DNA from: Taishania sp. | GTDB taxonomy: Bacteria; Bacteroidota; Bacteroidia; Flavobacteriales_D; Crocinitomicaceae | Direction of reading: 5' to 3' | Assembly: GCA_030150045.1 (NCBI GenBank) | Contig: JASLGM010000032.1 | Coordinates: 1-60,299 of the forward strand | Length of the DNA stretch: 60,299 bases | Part shown: piece after piece, positions 1 to 9,082 of the stretch | Layout of the letters: each line of letters opens with the position of its first letter | Position numbering within the stretch: position 1 is the stretch's first letter | The notes under the pieces: generated by a model | Seen by the model: the letters and a program-made list of their open reading frames with translations, nothing else | Database searches by the model: none | What the model was told of the DNA's origin: nothing | Made by a program: the position numbers and the translations under genes

Positions 1-138
1 GGCGGAGGGTGATAGCTGTTTGCGGTGTTGCCTTCAGTTGCCATTTTTGTGGTTGCGACCTTGGGAGCACACCAGAAAAAGGAAAGCAAGGTAAGGAAAA
101 CACAAAAACACTAAAACCTGTAGACGGAAATGCTGGCA
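1..138 (-). repeat. Decayed copy of structured repeat F1
   Basis: Read on the minus strand this stretch follows the F1 order seen at 21042-21198 and 54197-54357: a TGCCAGCA-like end (131-138), GTCTACAGG and TTTTAGTG near 108-125, a GTGCTCCC and GGTCGCAAC core near 52-68, and a final GCTATCACCCTCCGCC at 1-16. The central hairpin arms no longer pair well, so this looks like an eroded copy. The window edge may cut its end. No coding sequence was seen in 1-516 besides this. Confidence 0.5.
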
Positions 139-441
139 AAATTAATTTTCATCCTTTCATTGGTTCAATTTTCCGACTCGCATAAGGTTATTGAAACGGC
201 CCTAACATTGTGAATAACATGCGATTTGTGTTCATAACTTTTTCTAAATAGAGGCTCATGGTCATAAAAATAGTATGATTAATTCAGTTTAAGAAAAGTT
301 GAAAATGTTAGAAATCAGCTTATTTAGGGGAGTTGATGAATTAAGCATAGGATTTCCCTTTTGTTATTTAGATTGAGTATAAATTAGGTCAACTACCTCC
401 ATTTATTGTCATCAAACTGTCATTAAATAGTATTAAACAGC

Positions 442-449
442 TAAATTTG
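442..449 (+). promoter_or_regulatory. Putative promoter -7 element for the act operon
   Basis: TAAATTTG matches the Bacteroidota -7 consensus TAnnTTTG and lies about 68 bases before the chosen actA start. No well-spaced TTG -33 box is seen, so the call rests on the -7 match and position alone. Confidence 0.35.
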
Positions 450-516
450 TTACCGTCGAGAATTATAGATTCGCGATATAGTAGGCAATTTTGAATTGAA
501 AATATCTAATTATCAG

Positions 517-1836
517 ATGTTTAGAAAGATTAACAATTGGTGTATTGGTATACTAACCGCAGTGTTGGTATCTGGTACGTTTGGTGCACAAGCGCAACCA
601 GACGGGGCTACACTGTTCAAGAAATGTGCGACATGTCACAGTGCATTTAAAGATGGAACAGGGCCAAAGCTTTATGGAGTAAGAGCTAAGTGGGAAGAAG
701 GCGGCGCGAAAGCGGGTTCTCTTCATCAGTGGGTTCGAAACTGGGAGGCGGCTGCTGCGGCAGATCCTTTTGCTGCGGGTGTAGCAAAAATGAAACCAAC
801 AAACATGGACAAGTTCCCATCATTGACAGATGAGGAGATTGAGGCAATTTTCAGCTATGTTGATTCTCAAGAAGAGCCAACTGCTGGTCCAGCTGCAGGT
901 GCTGCTGTTGGAGCAAGTGCAACTGTTCAAGACGAAGCTAGTTTTGGATGGTTATGGTTGGTTTTAGGTGTTATTTTCGCGGTGATTATTCTTTCAGTTG
1001 GAGGGGTTCGTCGTCAGTTAAAGATTACCACAATTGAGAAAGATGGTGATACTTACGATGAAGGTTCTTCATATGCAGATGAGTTTAAAGCATGGGCTTG
1101 GAAATACAAAAAACATGTAGGAGTTGTAGGATTGGTAGTAGTTATTTCACTTATCGTTTCTTTATTTTTGGCATTGTATAGTATTGATATTAAAGAGGGT
1201 TACCAGCCATCACAGCCGATTGACTTCCCTCACTCTGTACACGCAGGGATAAATGGTATTGATTGTAAGTATTGTCACAATTCTGTTACAGAATCAAGAA
1301 CAGCTGGTTTACCATCTGTGAATGTTTGTATGAACTGTCACAAGCAAGTTACTGGTACTACACCTGAGCAACAAGAGAAGATTAAAGCAATTTATGAGGC
1401 TGCTGGTTGGGACGGAAATGAGTTTACAGGTGAGCACAAAGAGATCGTTTGGAATAAAGTTCACGTTTTACCTGATCACGTGTTTTTCTCTCATCAACAA
1501 CACGTTGTAGCTGGAGGAGTTGATTGTATTCAGTGTCACGGTGATATGAAAACGATGGATAAAACGGCTAAAGTTCAGCCTGTTTCTGAATTGAACAAGT
1601 TAGAAGGGAATATTAAGTTGACGAAACCTACATTGACAATGGGTTGGTGTATTGAGTGTCACGACGCAAAAGGTATTTCTGACGGACCACTTGATACAAA
1701 AGGAGATGGTTACTATGCTGAAATCCACAAGCGATTATTGAACAACGATATGAAGTTGTATGACCAATACTTGAAGGATGGTAAAGTATCCGTGAAAGAA
1801 TTAGGTGGTTGGGAATGTGCAAAATGTCACTATTAA
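517..1836 (+). CDS. actA: Alternative complex III subunit ActA, six-heme cytochrome c
   Basis: Membrane-anchored multiheme cytochrome c subunit of the quinol:cytochrome c oxidoreductase (alternative complex III), which passes electrons from menaquinol towards the terminal oxidase. I use ATG 517 rather than the upstream TTG 496 because it gives a clean signal peptide (residues 1-27). Heme motifs CxxCH begin at residues 37, 250, 271, 337, 378 and 434. The first lies in a separate N-terminal monoheme domain, followed by an Ala/Pro-rich linker and two membrane helices near residues 143-163 and 200-223; the other five form the usual ActA pentaheme domain. It is first in the operon, 28 bases before actB. 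The extra N-terminal heme domain is the notable point. Confidence 0.93.
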   Translation: MFRKINNWCIGILTAVLVSGTFGAQAQPDGATLFKKCATCHSAFKDGTGPKLYGVRAKWEEGGAKAGSLHQWVRNWEAAAAADPFAAGVAKMKPTNMDKFPSLTDEEIEAIFSYVDSQEEPTAGPAAGAAVGASATVQDEASFGWLWLVLGVIFAVIILSVGGVRRQLKITTIEKDGDTYDEGSSYADEFKAWAWKYKKHVGVVGLVVVISLIVSLFLALYSIDIKEGYQPSQPIDFPHSVHAGINGIDCKYCHNSVTESRTAGLPSVNVCMNCHKQVTGTTPEQQEKIKAIYEAAGWDGNEFTGEHKEIVWNKVHVLPDHVFFSHQQHVVAGGVDCIQCHGDMKTMDKTAKVQPVSELNKLEGNIKLTKPTLTMGWCIECHDAKGISDGPLDTKGDGYYAEIHKRLLNNDMKLYDQYLKDGKVSVKELGGWECAKCHY

Positions 1837-1864
1837 TTAACGAATTGTAGAAGTCGAAATAACC

Positions 1865-4800
1865 ATGGGAATGACAAGAAAATATTGGAAGGGTCTTGAG
1901 GAATTACATGAGACACCTGAATTCCTTAAATCACAAGAGCAGGAGTTTCCACAACAGCAATCTGTTGAGGAGTTCTTGGCTGACGAAAAACTAGGTGAAG
2001 GTCAAACTGGGCGTAGAGATTTCCTAAAATTCTTAGGATTTAGCGTTGCTGCTGCTACTGTTGCAGCATGTGAAGCACCAGTGACTAAAGCTATTCCTTA
2101 TGTTGTGAAACCTGAGGATGTAACTCCGGGGATGCCTACTTGGTATGCATCTACGTATTATGATGGTAACGCTTATGCGTCTATCCTTGTAAAAACGCGT
2201 GAAGGTAGACCAATCTTCATCAAAGGAAATAAAGATTACGGATTCACTAAAGGTGTAGTTAATGCACAAATTATTGCTTCTGTTTTAAGTTTATATGAAG
2301 GAGCTCGTTTGCAAGATGCGATGGTTAGCGGACAAAAGAAAGGGATTTCTGCTGTTGACAGTCAAATCGTTGAGGAATTGAAAGGGGCTAGCAAAGTTAC
2401 TTTGGTTTCAAACACAGTAATTAGTCCTTCTTTATTAAGTGCAATTGGAGAATACAAATCGACATTAGGAGATGGAAAATTTGATCATATCCAATACGAT
2501 GCTGTTTCTTATGCTGGAATGCGTTTAGCAAACCAAGCTTCTTTTGGAGATGCAATCATTCCAGATTATGATTTTTCAAAAGCGAAAACTATAGTGTCTA
2601 TTGCTGCTGATTTCTTAAACTCATGGTTGTTACCAACACAGTTTTCTCATCAATTTGGTGAAACAAGAAATCCAGATGGAGAATGGATGTCTAAATTTTT
2701 CATGTTTGAATCGAACATGTCAATTTCAGGATCTAACGCGGATTTCCGTGGAATGATTAAACCATCTGAGCAAGCTAATGTTTTAGCTTACATTGCTAAA
2801 GGACTTGGTATTTCTACTGATGTGAGTTCTGAATTATTAACTCCAGTTAAGAAAGTTGCTGATAAGGCAGTAGTGGAGTTGAAAAAATCAGGAAGTAATT
2901 CATTAGTAGTTGCTGGATCTAATAATAAAGCCATTCAAGTATTAGTAAATGCAATTAACCACAAGTTAGGAGCATATACAACTACAATCAACTTGAACAA
3001 TCCAATTAACCTTTTCCAATCAGAAGATTCGAAAATGGATCAATTGGTTCAAGATGTTATTGGTGGTAAGAAATCTACAGAGGCTATTATCTTTTTAGAT
3101 ACTAACCCTGTTTATAGTTTATCCAATGGAGCTGCTTTTAAAGCTGCTTTGACTAAAGTAAAAACGACAGTTGCTATTTCTCAGTTTGCTGATGAAACTG
3201 CTACTAACTGTAAATACATTTTACCTTCTCTTCATTCTTTAGAATCTTGGAATGACTTCCAACCGAAGAAAAATGCTTGGGCAGTTGCACAACCTGCTAT
3301 TCGTCCATTGTTCGCTAATTCTGTTTCACCAATAGAGACCTTCTTAGTTTGGTCAGGTAAGGCATATAGAGGAGGGAAAGATTCAAAAGTTGTTTACGAT
3401 TATATCCGTAGCAAATTTGAATCTACAGATAAATGGAACATGGCTGTTCACAATTCAGTGATTGAAACAGCAATTGAAGCAGGTACATCTCCAGCTTTTA
3501 ATACTTCATTAAATTTAGCTTCTCAATTACCAAAAGTTTCTGGATTAGAAGTAATGGTTTATCAAAAAGCATCTTTAGGAATTGGTCTTCAAGCGAACAA
3601 CCCTTGGTTGCAAGAGATGCCAGATCCATTAACGAAAGTTACTTGGGATAACTATTTCACGATGAGTCCTATCGAGATGAAAGATAAGAAATTCAAACTT
3701 ACTTTCGATGAGAAACATGGTTTGTCATTAGCTACTTTTACAGTAAATGGTGTTAAACTGACGTTACCAGTTTATCCAATGCCAGGACAAGCGAAAGGTA
3801 CTGTTGGTGTTGCATTAGGATACGGTAGAGGAGCAAATGGTGAGTCTATCGGACAAGCTGCTTTCCAGACTGCTGAATACGGAGGGCACATCAAAAATGA
3901 AAATGGTACGCCAAAAGCTATTGGAGCGAACGCATTCTTGTTAACTTCAGTTGTTAACGGTACGTATTCATACGAATCTGCAGGTTCTCTTTCCAATGAA
4001 GAAGGTGTTTACCCAATTGCAGTTACGCAATTAGCATCTACTGTAATGGCACGTCATTCAATTGTTCGTGAAACTACATTTGATACTTATAAGAAAGGTA
4101 ATAAAGAGGAATATAATCCTGCACATACTTTACAAAAAATCAATGAAAAAGGAGAGCATGTAGCTTTACCTATTTCAGAATTTAATCTTTGGGATGAGCA
4201 TCCTGTAGAACATATTGGACATCGTTGGGTAATGTCAATTGACTTGAACCAATGTTTTGGTTGTGGTGCATGTTTGATTGCTTGTCAAGCGGAGAACAAC
4301 GTACCAGTAGTTGGTAAAGATGAAGTTAGAAAAGGACGTGAAATGCACTGGTTGCGATTAGACCGTTATTTCTCATCTGCTGAGGAGGCGACTGTAGGTA
4401 CACGTTTGGATGGAGATACTTTCAATTACGACAAAGCGGAGATTGCTGAGGAGAATCCGAAAGTAGTTCATATGCCGATGATGTGTCACCACTGTAATCA
4501 CGCACCATGTGAGACTGTTTGTCCAGTTGCAGCAACAACTCACTCCAATGAAGGTTTAAACCAAATGACTTATAACCGTTGTATTGGTACACGTTACTGT
4601 GCGAACAACTGTCCGTATAAAGTACGTCGATTCAACTGGTTCAACTATCCTTCATACAAGAAGTTTAATGAAATTAACCCAGCACAAGACGATTTAGGAC
4701 GTATGGTATTAAATCCAGATGTTACAGTTCGTACACGTGGGGTAATGGAAAAATGTTCTTTCTGTGTTCAAAACATTCAAGCAGGTAAACTTCATGCGAA

Positions 4801-5062
4801 AGTAGAAGGACGTCCTGTAGTTGATGGAGATGTAACTGCAGCATGTGGAGATGCGTGTCCAGCAGGAGCAATTTCATTTGGTGACTGGAATGACATTACA
4901 TCAGCCGTTCGTAAGGCAGCGGATGATAGTCGTTCTTACCAAGCTTTAGAAGAAATCGGAGTTCGTCCAAACGTTTACTACCAAGTAAAAGTTAGAAATG
5001 ACGAGAATACGACTTTGGATAAGTTGCAAGCTAAGGATGTAGCTCATACAGAAGCTCATTAG
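1865..5062 (+). CDS. actB: Alternative complex III subunit ActB, molybdopterin-like/Fe-S protein
   Basis: Large periplasmic iron-sulfur subunit of alternative complex III, 1065 residues. The N-terminus has the extended TAT region of this family: twin arginine at residues 50-51 in RRDFLKFLGF, then a lipobox-like stretch ending in Cys69, suggesting a TAT-exported lipoprotein. Residues about 80-750 resemble a molybdopterin oxidoreductase fold, which in ActB holds no molybdenum cofactor (family knowledge). The C-terminal ferredoxin-like part carries four cysteine groups starting near residues 797 (CFGCGAC), 874 (CHHCNHAPC), 906 (CIGTRYC) and 964 (CSFC), consistent with three 4Fe-4S clusters and one 3Fe-4S cluster. 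It is fused in one chain, as is usual in Bacteroidota. Confidence 0.95.
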   Translation: MGMTRKYWKGLEELHETPEFLKSQEQEFPQQQSVEEFLADEKLGEGQTGRRDFLKFLGFSVAAATVAACEAPVTKAIPYVVKPEDVTPGMPTWYASTYYDGNAYASILVKTREGRPIFIKGNKDYGFTKGVVNAQIIASVLSLYEGARLQDAMVSGQKKGISAVDSQIVEELKGASKVTLVSNTVISPSLLSAIGEYKSTLGDGKFDHIQYDAVSYAGMRLANQASFGDAIIPDYDFSKAKTIVSIAADFLNSWLLPTQFSHQFGETRNPDGEWMSKFFMFESNMSISGSNADFRGMIKPSEQANVLAYIAKGLGISTDVSSELLTPVKKVADKAVVELKKSGSNSLVVAGSNNKAIQVLVNAINHKLGAYTTTINLNNPINLFQSEDSKMDQLVQDVIGGKKSTEAIIFLDTNPVYSLSNGAAFKAALTKVKTTVAISQFADETATNCKYILPSLHSLESWNDFQPKKNAWAVAQPAIRPLFANSVSPIETFLVWSGKAYRGGKDSKVVYDYIRSKFESTDKWNMAVHNSVIETAIEAGTSPAFNTSLNLASQLPKVSGLEVMVYQKASLGIGLQANNPWLQEMPDPLTKVTWDNYFTMSPIEMKDKKFKLTFDEKHGLSLATFTVNGVKLTLPVYPMPGQAKGTVGVALGYGRGANGESIGQAAFQTAEYGGHIKNENGTPKAIGANAFLLTSVVNGTYSYESAGSLSNEEGVYPIAVTQLASTVMARHSIVRETTFDTYKKGNKEEYNPAHTLQKINEKGEHVALPISEFNLWDEHPVEHIGHRWVMSIDLNQCFGCGACLIACQAENNVPVVGKDEVRKGREMHWLRLDRYFSSAEEATVGTRLDGDTFNYDKAEIAEENPKVVHMPMMCHHCNHAPCETVCPVAATTHSNEGLNQMTYNRCIGTRYCANNCPYKVRRFNWFNYPSYKKFNEINPAQDDLGRMVLNPDVTVRTRGVMEKCSFCVQNIQAGKLHAKVEGRPVVDGDVTAACGDACPAGAISFGDWNDITSAVRKAADDSRSYQALEEIGVRPNVYYQVKVRNDENTTLDKLQAKDVAHTEAH

Positions 5063-5100
5063 AATCATTAAGAATTAATTAAGAATTAAATACAATTGTA

Positions 5101-6513
5101 ATGCATAAGGAAGCAGCAATTAGACAACCCCTCATCTTAGGTCATAAGACCTACCATGACATCACAGAAGATGTATGTAAGCCAATTGAGGACAAGGCAC
5201 CAAGAATGTGGTACATTTTGTTTGGTATCGCGTTGATCATTGGTTTATATGGAGTCGGATGTATTCTTTACCTACTAGGAACAGGTATTGGAGTTTGGGG
5301 ACTTAATAAAACTATCGGTTGGGCATGGGATATTACTAACTTCGTTTGGTGGGTTGGTATTGGACATGCCGGAACCTTAATTTCAGCCGTATTATTATTG
5401 TTCCGTCAAAAATGGAGAATGGCTATTAACCGTTCTGCAGAGGCGATGACAATCTTTGCGGTATTCATGGCGGGTACTTATCCGTTAATTCACATGGGAC
5501 GATTATGGTTAGGGTATTTCGTAATGCCTATTCCAAATCAATTCGGTTCATTATGGGTTAACTTTAACTCACCGTTATTGTGGGACGTTTTCGCTATTTC
5601 AACTTACTTATCGGTTTCTTTGGTATTCTGGTACATTGGTTTGATTCCTGACTTTGCTACTATCCGTGATAGAGCTAAAAAGCCAGTAGCAAAGAAAATG
5701 TATTCTATTTTATCATTTGGTTGGTCAGGTCGTGCTAAACAATGGAATCGATTTGAATTAGTTTCATTGGTATTGGCAGGTTTAGCAACTCCTTTGGTAT
5801 TCTCGGTTCACTCGATTGTATCTTTTGACTTTGCTACATCTGTTATTCCAGGATGGCATACAACGATTTTCCCTCCTTACTTCGTTGCCGGAGCGGTATT
5901 CTCTGGTTTTGCGATGGTACAAACGTTAATGCTAGTTATGCGTAAAGCAATGCGTTTAGAGAATTATATTCATACTAAGCACATTGAGTATATGAACATA
6001 GTAATTATGACTACAGGTTCAATTGTTGGTACTGCTTATATTACTGAGTTATTCATCTCTTGGTATTCAGGAGTTGAGTATGAAGGGTATGCATTCTATA
6101 ATCGTGCTGTTGGACCTTACTGGTGGGCTTATTGGTCTATGATGACGTGTAACGTTATTTCTCCACAGTTAATGTGGTTCAAGAAATTAAGAACTTCTAT
6201 GGTGTTTACTTTTATTATTTCAATTATTGTAAATATTGGTATGTGGTTTGAACGTTATGTAATTATCGTTACCTCTTTACATCGTGACTACTTACCATCT
6301 TCTTGGAGTATGCATTACCCAAGCCATATTGATATTGGTATCTATGTAGGAACAATCGGTTTATTCTTCGTTTTCTTCTTATTGTTTGCTCGTTATTTCC
6401 CTGTTTTGGCATTGAACGAGGTTAAGACAATATTGAAATCATCTGGTGAGTATTATAAAAACTTACCTGATGCTCCACACGGAGAACATCATGCAGCAAA
6501 TAATAATCATTAA
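5101..6513 (+). CDS. actC: Alternative complex III subunit ActC, NrfD-like membrane protein
   Basis: Polytopic inner-membrane subunit of the NrfD/PsrC family, 470 residues with about ten hydrophobic segments from residue 36 on. In alternative complex III, ActC and its paralogue ActF form the membrane core, and ActC is the likely quinol-oxidising site (family knowledge). Features include WWVGIGHAGTLISAVLLL near residue 83 and a His-rich cytoplasmic tail. It starts 38 bases after actB and is followed 11 bases later by actD, so it is co-transcribed. Confidence 0.94.
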   Translation: MHKEAAIRQPLILGHKTYHDITEDVCKPIEDKAPRMWYILFGIALIIGLYGVGCILYLLGTGIGVWGLNKTIGWAWDITNFVWWVGIGHAGTLISAVLLLFRQKWRMAINRSAEAMTIFAVFMAGTYPLIHMGRLWLGYFVMPIPNQFGSLWVNFNSPLLWDVFAISTYLSVSLVFWYIGLIPDFATIRDRAKKPVAKKMYSILSFGWSGRAKQWNRFELVSLVLAGLATPLVFSVHSIVSFDFATSVIPGWHTTIFPPYFVAGAVFSGFAMVQTLMLVMRKAMRLENYIHTKHIEYMNIVIMTTGSIVGTAYITELFISWYSGVEYEGYAFYNRAVGPYWWAYWSMMTCNVISPQLMWFKKLRTSMVFTFIISIIVNIGMWFERYVIIVTSLHRDYLPSSWSMHYPSHIDIGIYVGTIGLFFVFFLLFARYFPVLALNEVKTILKSSGEYYKNLPDAPHGEHHAANNNH

Positions 6514-6524
6514 TTAGGAGAGAG

Positions 6525-7061
6525 ATGGCAGAAAAAGTTATATATGCAATGTACGACGACGACGATGTACTAAAAGATGGTGCTAAGAAGTTGGTTGCAA
6601 AAGGAATTAAAGTTGCGGAAGTATTTTCTCCTTTTCCGATTCACGGAATTGATCCAATCATTGGAGTAAAAAACACACGATTAGGAATTATGGCATTTAT
6701 CTATGGTTTGACTGGTTTAACACTGGCGACTATCGGTATGCGTTTTTTTATGATTGTAGACTGGCCAATGAATATTGGTGGTAAACCAAACTTCTCCTAT
6801 TTAGAGAATCTATTGGCTTTCGTTCCAATTACGTTTGAGTTTACGGTTTTGTGTGCAGCACATGGTATGGCAATTACTTATTTCTTACGTAATAAAACAT
6901 TACCTGGTATGCCAGCTTCTAATCCTGATCCACGTACAACGGATGATCGTTTTGTTATGGAGATTAGAACAGTTGATAACGCTTCATTCACAGCCGAGGA
7001 GCTTGAGTCTTTGATTAAAGAAACAGGAATTGTAGAACTTGATCAAAAGGAATTAAAATAA
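6525..7061 (+). CDS. actD: Alternative complex III subunit ActD (DUF3341)
   Basis: Small membrane subunit of alternative complex III, 178 residues. It has an N-terminal soluble DUF3341 domain with the motif YDDDDVL and the conserved PFPIHGID (residues 37-43), then two membrane helices near 54-78 and 96-121 and a short charged tail. Its exact role is not known; in solved complexes it packs against ActC and ActF. Its position between actC and actE is the standard order. Confidence 0.92.
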   Translation: MAEKVIYAMYDDDDVLKDGAKKLVAKGIKVAEVFSPFPIHGIDPIIGVKNTRLGIMAFIYGLTGLTLATIGMRFFMIVDWPMNIGGKPNFSYLENLLAFVPITFEFTVLCAAHGMAITYFLRNKTLPGMPASNPDPRTTDDRFVMEIRTVDNASFTAEELESLIKETGIVELDQKELK

Positions 7062-7070
7062 TTTGCCCTG

Positions 7071-7092
7071 AGTCCCAGGGAAACTTGGGACT
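7071..7092 (+). promoter_or_regulatory. Intercistronic hairpin between actD and actE
   Basis: AGTCCCA (7071-7077) pairs perfectly with TGGGACT (7086-7092) across an 8-base loop. There is no following T-run, so it is not a typical terminator. It may stabilise or be a processing site in the act mRNA, or tune expression between actD and actE. The possible TTG start at 7085 falls in this stem, which argues for the downstream ATG. Confidence 0.45.
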
Positions 7093-7111
7093 TATTTTAA
7101 AGTCAATAAAA

Positions 7112-7840
7112 ATGAAAATGAATTTTAAGGCAATAGCAAGTTTAACATTATCAGCAACAGCATTGTTGTTAGCATCATGTTCTACTAATGCAGATAGTTC
7201 AGGGATAGAGTATATGCCAGACATGTATCGTTCCGCAGCAATCGAACCATATGTTGATTATGGGCAAGTTAAAGAGCTCATTAATCCTGATCTAGCATCT
7301 AGAAGATCAGCGTTGATTCCAGCGTTTGGTACGATTCCATTCCACGGAACGGATAGTGCAGAGGTTGCTCTCTACTTACCATTCCCTTTCTTACCTAATG
7401 AAGCGTTTAAAAAGACGCATGATTTGATAGGTTTTGATTATTCTTCTGAAGACACTTATGCAGCTTCTGCGGCATACACAACTAATCCTTATAAAATTAC
7501 GCCATCTAATTCAGATGCTATTTTTGCTGAGGGTAAAAAATTGTATGTTGCAAATTGTGTACATTGTCACGGTGAAAAAGGTGACGGTAAAGGCCCGATG
7601 TCTGTAAACGGTATTTTCTCAGGTGTTCCTGATTATGCTGATAAGAAAGAGTTAAGTAACGGTCAGATGTTCTATTCTATTTATTATGGAAAAGGAGCAA
7701 TGGGTGCACATTCATCTATTGTTAACAAAAAAGAGATCTGGACTTTAGTTCACTATATTCGTAAATTCCAAGATGCTGACTATGGTAAAGTAGCTAGTGT
7801 TGCGGTTGCAGTTACGGATTCAACTTCTATTAAAAAATAA
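7112..7840 (+). CDS. actE: Alternative complex III subunit ActE, monoheme cytochrome c lipoprotein
   Basis: Monoheme cytochrome c of alternative complex III, 242 residues from ATG 7112. A lipoprotein signal is seen with the lipobox LASC and Cys23 as the predicted lipidated residue. One CVHCH heme motif begins at residue 149, with a probable axial Met in GAMGAHSSI. It is the electron exit side of the complex together with ActA. Upstream in-frame TTG 7085 lies in a hairpin and would put nine residues before the signal peptide, so I reject it. ATG 7118 is an equally possible start. Confidence 0.9.
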   Translation: MKMNFKAIASLTLSATALLLASCSTNADSSGIEYMPDMYRSAAIEPYVDYGQVKELINPDLASRRSALIPAFGTIPFHGTDSAEVALYLPFPFLPNEAFKKTHDLIGFDYSSEDTYAASAAYTTNPYKITPSNSDAIFAEGKKLYVANCVHCHGEKGDGKGPMSVNGIFSGVPDYADKKELSNGQMFYSIYYGKGAMGAHSSIVNKKEIWTLVHYIRKFQDADYGKVASVAVAVTDSTSIKK

Positions 7841-7856
7841 TTGAAAAAAGGAGAAA

Positions 7857-9053
7857 ATGGAATTTAAAATTTCAAATAAAGCGAAATGGGTAACCCTACT
7901 TTTAATTGGAGTAGGTGCTTTATTCACGCTGATTGGGGTATTTACAATTGGCGAAAATTTTGGAAAACGTTTCTTAGCAAACAGTTTGGTGAATAGTTTC
8001 TTCTTCTTTTCAATTGGATTAGGAGCATTATTCTTCCTTGCATTACAATATGCTACAGAAACAGGATGGTATGCATCTGTAAAACGTGTAATTGAGGCTG
8101 TATCTGGATTCTTACCTGTAGGTATTTTAATGTTAATCGTTACTTTAGGGTTGATTACATTAAACCATGGTGCACATATTTATTCATGGATGGATCCAGA
8201 AACATATACAAAAGGTTCTCATCATTATGATCCTATCATTGAAGGAAAACGTCCTTATTTAAATGAGGTTTTCTTTTGGATTAGAACATTAGTATACTTA
8301 GCTACATATTATATTTTCTACCGTGGTTTCCGTAAGAGATCATTAGAAGAAGATAAAGTAGGAGGAGTTGATATTCACATCACAAACTATAAAAAAGGAG
8401 CATTATTTTTAGTATTCTTTGCAGTATTCTCTTCAATGCAAACTTGGGATTGGATTATGTCTATTGATGTACACTGGTTCTCTACATTGTTTGGTTGGTA
8501 TGTTTTTGCAGGTATGTGGTGTTCTACTATGGTGGTATTAGTATTAACTACTTTATATCTAAAGAAATTAGGTTATTTACCAAAGGTTAATGATTCTCAC
8601 ATACATGATTTAGGGAAATGGACATTTGCAACATCATTCTTATGGTCTTATATGTTCTTCTCTCAATACATGTTGTACTGGTATGCCAACTTACCTGAAG
8701 AGGTAACTTACTACATTACGCGTATTGAAGAATTTAAAGTTCCTTATTTTGGAATGTTCTTCATCAACTTTGTATTCCCGATGTTAATTTTAATGTCGCG
8801 TGATGCAAAACGTAATGCAGGTATTCTTACTTTTGTAGGGTTGATTATTCTTGCTGGTCACTGGATGGATGTTTATTTGATGGTAATTGCTGGAGCTTTT
8901 GGGCCAACAGCTAAATTTGGAATTTTTGAATTAGGATTTGTTATATTAATTTTAGGTGTTTTCATCTTTTCAGTTTTAACAAATTTAAGTAAGGCTCCAT
9001 TAACACCAGTTAATCACCCATTTTTAGATGAGAGTATTCATCACGAAATTTAA
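7857..9053 (+). CDS. actF: Alternative complex III subunit ActF, NrfD-like membrane protein
   Basis: Second polytopic subunit, 398 residues and about ten membrane helices, paralogous to ActC. It forms the other half of the membrane core of alternative complex III; ActF is not thought to bind quinol in characterised complexes. Recognisable stretches are MQTWDWIMSIDVHWFSTLFG (residues about 196-215) and GHWMDVYLMV. It starts 16 bases after actE and precedes coxB by 29 bases, so the complex and its oxidase are probably one transcript. Confidence 0.92.
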   Translation: MEFKISNKAKWVTLLLIGVGALFTLIGVFTIGENFGKRFLANSLVNSFFFFSIGLGALFFLALQYATETGWYASVKRVIEAVSGFLPVGILMLIVTLGLITLNHGAHIYSWMDPETYTKGSHHYDPIIEGKRPYLNEVFFWIRTLVYLATYYIFYRGFRKRSLEEDKVGGVDIHITNYKKGALFLVFFAVFSSMQTWDWIMSIDVHWFSTLFGWYVFAGMWCSTMVVLVLTTLYLKKLGYLPKVNDSHIHDLGKWTFATSFLWSYMFFSQYMLYWYANLPEEVTYYITRIEEFKVPYFGMFFINFVFPMLILMSRDAKRNAGILTFVGLIILAGHWMDVYLMVIAGAFGPTAKFGIFELGFVILILGVFIFSVLTNLSKAPLTPVNHPFLDESIHHEI

Positions 9054-9082
9054 TTGAATTATTCATCACAGAACAATAAAAA

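Noticed and set aside
496..516. TTG 496 as the actA start
   Set aside because: ATG 517 gives a normal signal peptide; the seven extra residues add nothing recognisable.
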